Shown: piece after piece, positions 53,320 to 62,520 of the stretch
How the letters are laid out: the number at the start of each line of letters is the position of its first letter
Position numbering within the stretch: position 1 is the stretch's first letter
Assembly (NCBI RefSeq): GCF_002835935.1
Contig: NZ_PJCF01000087.1
Coordinates: forward strand, 1-64,000
From: Paraglaciecola sp. MB-3u-78
GTDB taxonomy: Bacteria > Pseudomonadota > Gammaproteobacteria > Enterobacterales > Alteromonadaceae
Length of the DNA stretch: 64,000 bases
Direction: 5' to 3'
Notes under the pieces: generated by a model
Seen by the model: the letters and a program-made list of their open reading frames with translations, nothing else
Told to the model about the DNA's origin: nothing
Database searches by the model: none
Made by a program: the position numbers and the translations under genes

Positions 53320-54532
53320 CAGGGCAATCGCATTAAAATATTTGTAGCAGTTTCAGCAAGTAATCATTATCCCAACCTGCCATTTGCCGCTTAATCTTAA
53401 TACCTACCTTATTATCATTATCTGACGTTAATAAATTCAAAGATATGTGGCGTAATATTGCCATGTTTTGATCTGCATATCCTTGACGAATTCGACAATG
53501 ATCTTCGTCAAATGCCATATCTAATCTCCAGTGAAGATTATTCTCTACACCCCAATGAGCACGTACATAGTGAGCAAATTTCTCTGCATCGTTATGCTTA
53601 ACGCTACTAATAAAGTATCGCGTTTCTTCTGACCATTCGTTCGCAAGAAATCTTCTTGATTTGACGCTAACAATACTGGCAAGGTGTGGGTGAGTATGAT
53701 GCTCAGTAAGCCAGTCAATTCGGTTGCAGGAAGTCACTGTTCTTTCTTCAATACGGCCATGCCCTGAATCAATACTCTTATAAGTATTTAACGTGCCCTC
53801 ATAACTTTTAGGGGTATTTTCAAAGAATAAAATCACATCATCATGTAGGGTGCTTTGATTTCCTTTCAGTGCGGTTAAATAATCAGCGCCTTTACTCACG
53901 ATCAGTTCAGCCGATTTCTTTTGTGTGTTTAATGCATCGGTTGTGATGATACTGCCTGTGATGTCTAAGTTTTTGAGTAGGGAAGGTAAGGCGGTTATTT
54001 CATTCGATTTTTCATCAACTTTCACTTGTCCAAGTGCCAGCTGATTATCATGTGACCATGCGCTAACCATATAAATAGCTGATTTATTAGATGACTTATC
54101 ATGAGTGCGTCGAAGGCATTTACCGTCAATAGCGATCACATCGCCCGTGACATTTTTTACTATCTCTTTGATCCAGCTAGAAAAACAGGTTTGAAATTGC
54201 TCAGGATCAATTAAGGAAAAAATACGTCCCAAAGTATCATGAGACGGAATACCATTTTCTAGGGATAAATATTGTTCAAACCAAGTGCGTTTAATGTTGG
54301 CAAATTTTTCAATGGCAACCCAGCCATCACAGCCACAGATAACGGCACATAGGGTAATAAAAAAGATGTCATCTAATTTATGTAATTGTTTTCTTAGAAG
54401 ACGAGGATCTTCAATGTCTTTGAAATGTTCGATAAGTGTGGGCTTGTATTTGGTCATATTACGTCGCGTAAAGCGAAGTAATAGATCAAATTAGGGGATC
54501 TGTGTCAAGCCATTTTTAATGCGATTGCCCTG
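53320..54532 (-). mobile_element. ISAs1-family insertion sequence
   Basis: A 1213-bp element with ends CAGGGCAATCGCATTAAAA on both sides (perfect for 19 bp). A 10-bp direct repeat CTGAGTTTGG (53310-53319 and 54533-54542) flanks it, the expected length for this family. It sits between the epmC promoter and the CBM9-like gene and probably separated a shared upstream region. Confidence 0.93.
53333..54457 (-). CDS. ISAs1-family transposase
   Basis: A 374-residue DDE transposase of the H-repeat-associated type. Marks in order: LIEHFKDIEDPR, NGIPSHDTLGRIFSLIDPEQF, VIAIDGKCLRRT (first Asp), GSIITTDALNTQK (second Asp), ADYLTALKGNQ, AHWGVENNLHWRLDMAFDEDHCRIR (Glu region). The gene is intact, and with matched ends the element may be active. 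Confidence 0.94.
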   Translation of the reverse strand: MTKYKPTLIEHFKDIEDPRLLRKQLHKLDDIFFITLCAVICGCDGWVAIEKFANIKRTWFEQYLSLENGIPSHDTLGRIFSLIDPEQFQTCFSSWIKEIVKNVTGDVIAIDGKCLRRTHDKSSNKSAIYMVSAWSHDNQLALGQVKVDEKSNEITALPSLLKNLDITGSIITTDALNTQKKSAELIVSKGADYLTALKGNQSTLHDDVILFFENTPKSYEGTLNTYKSIDSGHGRIEERTVTSCNRIDWLTEHHTHPHLASIVSVKSRRFLANEWSEETRYFISSVKHNDAEKFAHYVRAHWGVENNLHWRLDMAFDEDHCRIRQGYADQNMAILRHISLNLLTSDNDNKVGIKIKRQMAGWDNDYLLKLLQIF

Positions 54533-54580
54533 CTGAGTTTGGCATCACCTATTGTTTTCGCTCAAAGATTACGCCAAGCT

Positions 54581-55330
54581 ATGAGAATAGTTTTCACTAA
54601 GGAAAGTATTTTGCTCAGAACGTTTCTATTTAGCAGTGTGTTCTGCTGTGCACAAATTAGTGCCACTGAAGTTAAACATACTGCCACCCCGATCAAAATA
54701 GACGGTGTAGCTGAGCAGGCATGGGATAATGCCCCATGGCAACCCATGCCCTATCTAATGGCAGACTCAGTGCCCAAAGTAGAAGACTTTTCTGGACGTT
54801 ATAAGTTGTTATGGGATAACCAATATCTCTATCTTCAAGCACAGATTACTGACGATATATTGTTTGATAAAACCGCAGATCCTAAAATAAAGTATTGGGA
54901 CGATGACTGTTTAGAAGTATTTATAGACAGCGATGCATCAGGTGGCAACCACCAATATAATCACAGCGCATTTGCTTACCATATCGCCTTAGATAACCAA
55001 ACCGTAGATATAGGCGACGATCAAAAAGCCCATATTTATAATGATCACGTCACCAGTCGCTGGCAGCGCGAGCACAAACAACCGAATACGATAATCTGGG
55101 AAGTGGCCATCAAACTCTTTCCTGATACATACACCGACAAGCAACCTTTAGCCCCCATCATATTAAAACCTGAGCAAAAGATCGGCTTTATGTTGGCCTA
55201 TTGTGATAACGACGGCAGTGCCACTCGGGAACATTTTATGGGTTCACATAAAATCGAACCGGTAAACGGTGACACTAATCGTGGTTGGATAGACGCCAGC
55301 GTGTTTGGCAACATTAACTTAAAAAAATGA
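54581..55330 (+). CDS. Secreted CBM9-like sugar-binding protein
   Basis: I start at the ATG at 54581, which gives a signal peptide (MRIVFTKESILLRTFLFSSV FCCAQISA). The mature 220 residues match the CBM9-like fold: IKIDGVAEQAWDNAPWQPM, GRYKLLWDNQYLYLQAQITDD, WDDDCLEVFIDSDASGGNH, WEVAIKLFPD, KIGFMLAYCDNDG. Such domains bind reducing ends of sugars or act in outer-membrane glycan systems. The ISAs1 element ends 48 bases upstream and may have displaced its promoter. Confidence 0.85.
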   Translation: MRIVFTKESILLRTFLFSSVFCCAQISATEVKHTATPIKIDGVAEQAWDNAPWQPMPYLMADSVPKVEDFSGRYKLLWDNQYLYLQAQITDDILFDKTADPKIKYWDDDCLEVFIDSDASGGNHQYNHSAFAYHIALDNQTVDIGDDQKAHIYNDHVTSRWQREHKQPNTIIWEVAIKLFPDTYTDKQPLAPIILKPEQKIGFMLAYCDNDGSATREHFMGSHKIEPVNGDTNRGWIDASVFGNINLKK

Positions 55331-55370
55331 GTTCTTTCTATTGAGTACCTTTATAATGAGCACCTTCTAA

Positions 55371-56066
55371 ATGAGTGACAGCACCAAGCAAATAATCCGC
55401 CATTTACACGGAATCATCACCATGCAAGAAATTGCAGACAAAGCTGGATTAATACCGACAATTAGGGCGGTGCAGGCTTGGCAGTGCAAACGTTTGTTAG
55501 TCAGTCATCAGCACATGTATCAACAAAAACGTTTTCAACCCGCGGTTGAGTTTTTTATTAACGAACTTTATGGGCCCAACGATTTTAGCCAGCGGGATCA
55601 AGACATCGCCCGTATTGTGCCTAAAATGTCAAAATTTCTGCCTGAAAAGGCACTCCAGTCACTGGCCTCAGCGTTACACTTAAATACCTTATCTTTTGAG
55701 CTAGATTTTGGTCTAGCCAACAAGTTAGTGGATACCGAGATTAATCGGGAGAGTTATGCCAAAGCGTATGTCAGTTGTGACAACCTTAACGTCAGACAAC
55801 AACAAATCGACTATATCCGTACCTTGGGAAACGACTTGGCTGAGGTGGTCAAAATGAAAGGCATTTCAAGCTTGTTATTTATTTCCCGAAAACCGGCAAA
55901 AATGGCAGGGGTTTTAGCCTTACATGAGTTTCTAGAAAAAGGCTTTAAAGCTTTTAAAAACATTGGCAATGTGGAAGACTTTATTATTCCTGTGGTGAAT
56001 AAAGAACATCAAATTATGCAACAACTCGTTAATCCAAATTCTCCTAATCCTTTACCAGATGTATAG
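55371..56066 (+). CDS. FFLEELY-motif (DUF8198-like) protein
   Basis: A 231-residue helical cytoplasmic protein. The segment QPAVEFFINELYGPNDFSQRDQDIARIVPKMSKFLP (about 55-90) is the hallmark of a conserved family of unknown function in gammaproteobacteria, named for a similar FFLEELY motif. It starts a run of three closely spaced genes on the same strand (8-base gap to the thioesterase). Confidence 0.75.
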   Translation: MSDSTKQIIRHLHGIITMQEIADKAGLIPTIRAVQAWQCKRLLVSHQHMYQQKRFQPAVEFFINELYGPNDFSQRDQDIARIVPKMSKFLPEKALQSLASALHLNTLSFELDFGLANKLVDTEINRESYAKAYVSCDNLNVRQQQIDYIRTLGNDLAEVVKMKGISSLLFISRKPAKMAGVLALHEFLEKGFKAFKNIGNVEDFIIPVVNKEHQIMQQLVNPNSPNPLPDV

Positions 56067-56073
56067 TTAACTT

Positions 56074-56544
56074 ATGCCTTGGCTGCTTCCTACCCCCTTT
56101 ATATGCACTTGGCAGGTCACACCTGAGCAAATTGATCATTATCAACATGCCAATAATGTGGCCTACGTCAGTCAACTAGAAGTGACCTCATGGACACACT
56201 CCAAACATTTGGGTTTAAATATTGAGCAATATCAGGCTTTAGATAGAGGCATGGCCATTAGTCGTCATGAAATCAACTATTTAGCCGCGGCCCATGTCAA
56301 TGACGTGATTGATTGTGCCACTTGGATAGTGCAGTGCGACAACAAGCTAAAATTGGCGCGACAATTTCAGTTTATTCGCCGTAGCGACCAACTCACACTG
56401 TTAACAGCACGCACCGAGTTTGTGTGTATTTCTCTTTCAACAGGTAAACCTAAACGTATGCCAAAAGAGTTTGCCAATGCTTATGGACCCGCCACCCTAC
56501 CCTCGCAGCCTCAAGCCACAATGTCAGCAATAGACACAAAATGA
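56074..56544 (+). CDS. Hotdog-fold acyl-CoA thioesterase
   Basis: A 156-residue 4HBT-type thioesterase. CTWQVTPEQIDHYQHANNVAYVSQLEVTSW holds the usual Asp/Asn near the active site (HYQHANNVAY), followed by a hotdog beta sheet (ISRHEINYLAAAHVNDVIDC, LTARTEFVCISLSTGKPKRMP). It should cleave acyl-CoA; chain length is unknown. The stop overlaps the next start (ATGA). Confidence 0.85.
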   Translation: MPWLLPTPFICTWQVTPEQIDHYQHANNVAYVSQLEVTSWTHSKHLGLNIEQYQALDRGMAISRHEINYLAAAHVNDVIDCATWIVQCDNKLKLARQFQFIRRSDQLTLLTARTEFVCISLSTGKPKRMPKEFANAYGPATLPSQPQATMSAIDTK

Positions 56545-57731
56545 ACAAGTGGATAAGCTTATTACTGTTATTGCTTAGCGTCTCTGTAGCGTTAAATTTT
56601 TATTTATTATCTACCACACCCAAGCAAAATGTGTTCTCCCAGTCAGAAGATAAACATGCCAAGGTCAAACAAACTAAGCCATATGGGCCATCTGAGCCAT
56701 TATTCAACTGGACTTTCACCGAGCAATCGGCGGATGGGACAAACCAAGCACCACAAGTTATAGATGCAAATAATCCAAGACCTAACACACCATTTAATCA
56801 ACCTGTGAGTAACAGAGTCGAGCTACTGGAACAGGCAAATTTGTGGTTAAAAGAGAGCCAGTTTTTAAGGTTGGGGGCATTTTTACAAAGCTATTTGAAA
56901 CAATACCCACAAGACATGGACTTTTTGTTATTAGAAGCAAAATTGAAGGTAGAAACCACACTGTTAAGTGATGCCATCACTCATTATTACTACTTGTTAA
57001 GAAACCCCATGACAGCCGCACAGCAAAGTGAGATTGAAGGACAAATCGAACAGTTGAGCAAAAACACCATTGAACAGTTAAAGCGTAACTACTCGTGGGA
57101 TATTTTAGCGATGTTTGTCGAACCATTGTTACAACTTGAGCCGAGCAACAGACTGTATATTTTGTCCCTCGCTATGGCTTACGCTGAACTACTTCAAGAA
57201 GGCTTAATGGAAAACGTGCTGGCTTCCCTAGACTTTAACGACCCTGACGCACAACGAATTAGAAACATCATAGTGGCGCAACAAATCTCACCCGTTAATG
57301 ATGAGAGTGATGAGATTGATGACTTAGATGCAGGCGAAACAACCGCCAACCTAGGGCAACCTATCCCTCTCAAACAATTTGGTAACCAATATGTGGTTGC
57401 GGCTAAACTAAGCAGCAACCCCGTAGCACTATTAATTGATACTGGCGCGTCGGTAACCGCCATCTCAAAACAATATTTTGATAATTTAAGTAATAGATAC
57501 AAAATCAATTATCTAGGTAGCTTTAGCATTGGTACTGCAGGTGGCAAAATTATGGCCCGTATGTATCAATTTCAAGAATTAACCATCAACCATGTCACAG
57601 TGAAAAACTTACCTGTGGTGATATTACCCATGCACGGCATTGAAAACGCCGATGGTCTATTAGGCATGAATTTTCTACGAGAATTTGACTTCAAAATAGA
57701 CCAACGTCAGTCAGTGATGTTTATTAAATAA
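56541..57731 (+). CDS. Membrane-anchored retropepsin-like aspartic protease
   Basis: A 396-residue protein. An N-terminal membrane anchor (WISLLLLLLSVSVALNFYLL, 4-23) is followed by a helical TPR-like region (about 90-235). A C-terminal single-lobe aspartic protease domain has LLIDTGASVTAIS (about 298-310) and ADGLLGMNFLREFDF. It should work as a dimer in the periplasm. The target is unknown. Confidence 0.85.
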   Translation: MNKWISLLLLLLSVSVALNFYLLSTTPKQNVFSQSEDKHAKVKQTKPYGPSEPLFNWTFTEQSADGTNQAPQVIDANNPRPNTPFNQPVSNRVELLEQANLWLKESQFLRLGAFLQSYLKQYPQDMDFLLLEAKLKVETTLLSDAITHYYYLLRNPMTAAQQSEIEGQIEQLSKNTIEQLKRNYSWDILAMFVEPLLQLEPSNRLYILSLAMAYAELLQEGLMENVLASLDFNDPDAQRIRNIIVAQQISPVNDESDEIDDLDAGETTANLGQPIPLKQFGNQYVVAAKLSSNPVALLIDTGASVTAISKQYFDNLSNRYKINYLGSFSIGTAGGKIMARMYQFQELTINHVTVKNLPVVILPMHGIENADGLLGMNFLREFDFKIDQRQSVMFIK

Positions 57732-57899
57732 TACCGAATAAATTGTAGTACCTATATTTGCACTAACATTTCAGATCAACAGGTAAAAACGAGTTGTGAC
57801 GGGCTGGTTTGGGGATCAACAGCCGTTCGCTGATTTTGATTTCATTGACTGTTTCAGCTCCAAAGGAAACATTTCATCGGCGCTGACCCCGCAGTTGCA

Positions 57900-59168
57900 T
57901 TATCTCAAAGGTTCACGGCTGCGATCCTTCATCCACAACATCACCGTCAATGCCATGAGAGATGCCACCACGAGCATTCCGGCGGGTGCAATGGAAAACC
58001 CAGAGAAATCAATCAGCCAAGTTGCGAACATCGGGGTAGCCCCCCCAATTACGCCTAAACCCAGATTATATGAGATTGAATAACCAGATAAACGGTCGCT
58101 TGCCGGGAACAGTTCAACAAACATGGCTGGTGCCGATCCCAGTGGTACCGCCAGAATAACCACCATTGTGGCCTGGACAAGGATAGCCCCCCACACACCA
58201 TCCTCCAACAGCCATGTGTACATGGGAATGGCTAACAATGCGAAACAGAGCATGGCTGCTGCGATAAGGTAGGTCCTTGGAATCAAGCGATCACCGAGCC
58301 ACCCCGATACGGGAATAAGGAACAGTAACAGCGCAGTCCCTCCGGCATTGATTTGTAGGGCCAGGTGTCTCGCCATGCCCGTCTGCTCATGCAGCCATTC
58401 AGGCAGATAAACGAGCGGAATGTAAAACAACACGCCATAGGCGGACGCAAAAAGAAAGGCCTGAGTCATTTCCAAACGATTGATGGTGAACGCTTGAATC
58501 AGCGGAGACGTCTGTGCACGCTCATGATGGTGACGCTTGAAATGCTCCGACTGCGGCAGCTTACGTCGCAAAAAAATTGCAACACCACCAATGATTCCGC
58601 CCAGCAAAAAGGGAATACGCCATCCCCAAGACGCTACCTCGTCAGCTGAAAGCAGTCCGGTTAACAAAGCCGCAGCTCCGGCACCCAACAACATACCCAC
58701 CATACTCCCCGTGTTAGCCCAACTTCCCGCGAAGCCACGCTGACCATCCTCAGCGGTTTCTACCAGATAGGTAACCGAACTGCTGAATTCACCGCCGACG
58801 GAAAGGCCTTGAACAAGACGAATTATGACCAGTAGCATTGGAGCCCAGATGCCGATTGTTTCATGTGTTGGCAGAACGCCCAGCAAAACCGTGGGCACCA
58901 CCATCATGATGACGGAAATCATCATAGTTCGGCTGCGGCCAATTGTATCACCTAGCCATCCAAAGACTGCCGAGCCGATAGGGCGCATTAAAAAACCGGC
59001 GGCAAAAATACCGTAAGTTGCAATCAAACCTGCCGTTGTGCTTTGCTCCGGAAAAAACAGAACAGCAATAATACCCGCCATATATCCGTACAATGCGAAG
59101 TCGTACCACTCTACGACATTACCAATAAATCCAGCCAATAATGCTGTCCTTTGTTTGCCAACTACCAC
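57900..59168 (-). CDS. MHS-type MFS transporter
   Basis: A 422-residue twelve-helix transporter of the metabolite:H+ symporter group (ProP/KgtP type): FIGNVVEWYDFALYGYMAG, GSAVFGWLGDTIGRSRTMM, RLVQGLSVGGEFSSSVTYLVE, GSMVGMLLG, ASWGWRIPFLLGG. The substrate is probably an organic acid or osmolyte. Its DNA is richer in G+C than the neighbours. Its 3' end adjoins ctgaccccgcagttgc (57883-57898), a junction word from the island, suggesting acquisition by the same kind of event. Confidence 0.88.
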   Translation of the reverse strand: MVVGKQRTALLAGFIGNVVEWYDFALYGYMAGIIAVLFFPEQSTTAGLIATYGIFAAGFLMRPIGSAVFGWLGDTIGRSRTMMISVIMMVVPTVLLGVLPTHETIGIWAPMLLVIIRLVQGLSVGGEFSSSVTYLVETAEDGQRGFAGSWANTGSMVGMLLGAGAAALLTGLLSADEVASWGWRIPFLLGGIIGGVAIFLRRKLPQSEHFKRHHHERAQTSPLIQAFTINRLEMTQAFLFASAYGVLFYIPLVYLPEWLHEQTGMARHLALQINAGGTALLLFLIPVSGWLGDRLIPRTYLIAAAMLCFALLAIPMYTWLLEDGVWGAILVQATMVVILAVPLGSAPAMFVELFPASDRLSGYSISYNLGLGVIGGATPMFATWLIDFSGFSIAPAGMLVVASLMALTVMLWMKDRSREPLR

Positions 59169-59812
59169 TAACTACTCAACCTTTTATCTTCAATGCATTT
59201 ATTAATAGCCCTACATATTTCAACAGCTTACCGTTAAATCCTACACGCTATTTTCTCGAGGGGACCTTAACATTTAAACTGACGACCACCGCCCATTGAT
59301 AGGATTTTTTAGAGGTATTGATGATCTAGCGCAATGATGGATAACTATCTAAAAGGGCTCAAAGAAGTTTTTACACGTTTTATTGACCGAGGTCAGAGAT
59401 TTGAAGTAATCACCCTTGCAGATGGTTTTATGATTAGCCGATAGCCGTTACTTGGGATTATTTATCTGAGAAGGCTGATATGTAGTTGAATCACTCCTAA
59501 CTGCCGCCCTAAACAGATAAACAGGATAAGAAAAACAATCTAATATCCAAACCATAAGTGAATCACCCGCCACATTGTGGCGGATAGTAGCGACTAGGCA
59601 TCCGCTTTTTGAACTGAATAGTCTTCCCCCCCCATTAGTCATCGTGAGTCTGGTTTCTTGAGCGCCAATTGCGGGGCCAGAGCCTTTGAAATTTTCGGGC
59701 TGAGATATAAATGACTGAACAGTCGCTTAAGGCATTCTCTTCCCAAGCAGATTTACGCATTCTCAGATTTAAGCCGTGGCAGGTTCAGAGATTGGTAAGG
59801 CACCGCAATGGA
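59169..59812. other. Intergenic region, nothing recognised
   Basis: About 640 bases, probably with the promoter of the transporter at its left end. Small frames such as one at 59448-59642 lack a ribosome binding site and family resemblance. No repeat of the island type is present. Confidence 0.4.
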
Positions 59813-60670
59813 TTAAAGGGGTTCGTTGGCTTCTTTGACTCTTTCTTGGCGTTCTTGTTCTTCGGCGAAGGCTGCTTTGATTTCTTCTAATACTGAGTCT
59901 ACGTCTGCGTCGTCATCAGGTAGTTCATAGTGACCTGTTAATTCGGTATCAACTGTGAGTTCACCCGCTTCAAATAATGCCCACATTTCTTCAGCATAAT
60001 ACGTGCGAGTAAGTTCAGGGGCATACTGCCCATAATATTCACTCATATTTCGCACATCACGCTGCAACATACTAAATGCATTGTTATTTGCCGCCGCATC
60101 CACAACTTGGGGTAAATCAATGATCACCGGACCGTAATCGTCTACCAACACATTAAATTCAGATAAGTCACCGTGTATTAAACCCACACATAACATACGC
60201 ATCACATAGACCATCACCAAAGCGTGATCTTCAATTGCTTGCTCTGCTGACATAGATACATCGTTGAGTCTGGGTGCAACGTCGCCTTGGTCATCTGTAA
60301 CCAATTCCATGAGTAACACGCCCTCATAACAACCGTAGGGCTCTGGTACTCTGACCCCAGCTTTGGCTAATTTAAATAACGCGTCGACTTCAGTATTTTG
60401 CCACGCATCTTCTTGTTGCTTACGGCCAAACTTTGAGCCTTTTTCCATAGCACGGGCACGACGCGTATTCCTGACTTTACGGCCTTCTTGATATTGCGCA
60501 GCCTTTTTAAAGCTGCGTTTCATTGCCTCTTTATACACTTTGGCACAGCGTACTTCAGTGCCGCATTGTACCGCATATACGGTGGCTTCTTTTCCACTCA
60601 TAAGCTGATATAGCACATCATCTATTAGACCATCGTCTACAAGTGGTTGTAATCTTTTTGGTATTTTCAT
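59813..60670 (-). CDS. RIO1-type serine kinase
   Basis: A 285-residue atypical protein kinase. The P-loop region GLIDDVLYQLMSGKEATVYAVQ with the ATP-binding Lys in CAKVYKE, the catalytic loop LIHGDLSEFNVLVDDYGPVIIDLPQ (about 163-187; Asp and Asn, then metal-binding Asp) and a basic stretch (RRARAMEKGSKFGRKQQ) are all present. Bacterial RIO proteins are poorly studied; some are ATPases linked to stress tolerance. It stands alone. Confidence 0.9.
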   Translation of the reverse strand: MKIPKRLQPLVDDGLIDDVLYQLMSGKEATVYAVQCGTEVRCAKVYKEAMKRSFKKAAQYQEGRKVRNTRRARAMEKGSKFGRKQQEDAWQNTEVDALFKLAKAGVRVPEPYGCYEGVLLMELVTDDQGDVAPRLNDVSMSAEQAIEDHALVMVYVMRMLCVGLIHGDLSEFNVLVDDYGPVIIDLPQVVDAAANNNAFSMLQRDVRNMSEYYGQYAPELTRTYYAEEMWALFEAGELTVDTELTGHYELPDDDADVDSVLEEIKAAFAEEQERQERVKEANEPL

Positions 60671-61055
60671 TAAAACCTAAGGCCAACAGGGTATTCTGTT
60701 GGTTCAATTATCACGTCACTCAAATCATTTCGATTTGAAACCTTTAAAAAACGAGGTGTATGATATCAAGTTTTTTCAGAACAATGATATCTAAGTAAGC
60801 AACAAATTTTACCACAGCGCTAGAATGTCTGAAAAATAAATAAATGATGCTTAGACCAAACAGGTATAGAAAGATTACACCTTACTTTATTGTTTACAGA
60901 CTTAGTCAAGAACAAAACACGGGAAGTCAGTGGCAATTTTAAAATACACCACTAGCAAAACACACTCCGATTTCAGAGCTAAATATATCTAAAAGCGAGA
61001 AGTGACGAATTGTATAAGGTAGAGTCTACACAACAATATTGAAGAAGAATCATCT
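60671..61055. other. Divergent intergenic region between RIO kinase and DUF885 genes
   Basis: AT-rich, probably with two outward promoters. Short TATCTAA and ATGATATC-like palindromes occur near 60760-60795 (atgatatcaagttttttcag ... aatgatatct). No gene is seen. Confidence 0.4.
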
Positions 61056-62372
61056 ATGATAACGACACAGTATCGACAATTTTCTATCTCTTTACTTTTG
61101 AGTCTAATGGCACTGCTATGGGGCTGTGCTGAAGTTGAAAAAAAGCCATCAGACACGGCTAATGTGCTAAATCAAGCCGCCGAACACTATGTAAAACTAG
61201 GATTAGAACTGGGCGAATATGATAAGGATTATATTGACGCTTATCTAGGCCCCGATAAATGGAAAAAACACGCAAAGGCTCAACTGCGCTCCAAACAACA
61301 ACTCGCCTCTGATATTAGTCAGTTGCTGCAAAAACTAGCAGCTATTGATGTAGCGAATCAAGACCTAAAATTGCGTCACAAAGCTTTATTTCGCAATGTA
61401 CGGGCTATGGATGTGCGAGCACGTATGTTGGTTGGAGAAACATTCACCTTTGCTGAAGAGGCACGACTTATTTACGACACTAGCATTCCTGAATATGACC
61501 TCACAAAATTTGATCAAACATTAAGTGAGATAAACAAGTTGGTGCCAGGCGAAGGTGATTTGGCGCAGCGCGTTGATGCTTTTCGCAAGCAGTTTGCAAT
61601 TACCGAAGGAAAAGTCAGTGAGGTGGTGGATCTCGCCATTGCAGAATGTAAAAAGCGCTCAGATAAATACATTTCTTTGCCAAAAAATGAAAGGTTTGAG
61701 TTGGAATATGTCACCGACAAAAGCTGGTCTGGGTATAATTGGTATCAAGGCGACAACAAAAGTTTGATGCAAATCAATCAAGATTTTCCGATGCAAATCG
61801 AACGAGCAATAGTGCTAGGGTGTCATGAAGGTTACCCAGGGCATCACGTTTGGAATGTACTGATTGAAAATAACTTGCTGAATAAAAAAGGCTGGGTTGA
61901 ATACTCCATTTTTCCGTTATTTAGTCCTTATGCATTGATTGCTGAGGGTAGCGCTAATTATGGGGTCGAGTTGGCTTTCCCTGATAATCAAAAAGTGCTG
62001 TACGAACGGAATGTGTTATTTCCTATTGCAGGATTGGATCCTACTACTGCAGACGTATTGGACAAACTAAACCAGTTAACCGAACAATTATCCCACTCCA
62101 TTACCGCCACTGCGCAGCTTTATTTAAATGGTGAAATCAGCCGTGACGAGGCCATTGAACAAAGACGTAAGTATGCTTTAGTGTCTCCAGAAAAAGCACA
62201 ACAAAGTGTGCGATTTATTGAACAATATCGCGCTTACGTTCTGAATTACAATTTAGGTAAAGACATCGTCTCTGCTTACATAAATAAACAAAGTCAGGAC
62301 GAAGACGGGAAATGGCAAGCCTTTGAGCGTATGTTAACTGAATTATCTACTGCGTCAGATATGACGCAGTAG
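61056..62372 (+). CDS. DUF885 lipoprotein, probable zinc peptidase
   Basis: A 438-residue protein. A lipobox gives Cys24 (SLLLSLMALLWGC). The DUF885 metal motif is CHEGYPGHHVWN (about 256-267) with a downstream EGSANYGVEL that supplies the third ligand. Relatives are often annotated as carboxypeptidase-like. The protein is probably anchored in the outer membrane and faces the periplasm. The last 11 codons form a perfect hairpin (CTACTGCGTCA / TGACGCAGTAG) that includes the stop. Confidence 0.88.
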   Translation: MITTQYRQFSISLLLSLMALLWGCAEVEKKPSDTANVLNQAAEHYVKLGLELGEYDKDYIDAYLGPDKWKKHAKAQLRSKQQLASDISQLLQKLAAIDVANQDLKLRHKALFRNVRAMDVRARMLVGETFTFAEEARLIYDTSIPEYDLTKFDQTLSEINKLVPGEGDLAQRVDAFRKQFAITEGKVSEVVDLAIAECKKRSDKYISLPKNERFELEYVTDKSWSGYNWYQGDNKSLMQINQDFPMQIERAIVLGCHEGYPGHHVWNVLIENNLLNKKGWVEYSIFPLFSPYALIAEGSANYGVELAFPDNQKVLYERNVLFPIAGLDPTTADVLDKLNQLTEQLSHSITATAQLYLNGEISRDEAIEQRRKYALVSPEKAQQSVRFIEQYRAYVLNYNLGKDIVSAYINKQSQDEDGKWQAFERMLTELSTASDMTQ

Positions 62373-62393
62373 TCTTGTCTAAAAACATTAATG

Positions 62394-62440
62394 TGCTTGA
62401 TAAAAAGGCTGGTAACATAACGCAGCCTTTTTATCAAGCA
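62394..62440. terminator. Bidirectional terminator
   Basis: Perfect 17-bp arms TGCTTGATAAAAAGGCT and AGCCTTTTTATCAAGCA with a 13-base loop. A-rich and T-rich segments inside the arms suit termination from both sides. It lies between convergent genes. Confidence 0.8.
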
Positions 62441-62520
62441 CAGCTGATTGCTTTGATTGTTTTTTTGATTGCTAGGATGCGCTTCGGCACAATGAAGTTT
62501 TTATACAGTAAGCGGAACCC

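Noticed and set aside
59448-59642. Small minus-strand frame upstream of the MHS transporter
   Set aside because: No ribosome binding site, odd composition and no family resemblance; the window has several such frames of this size by chance.
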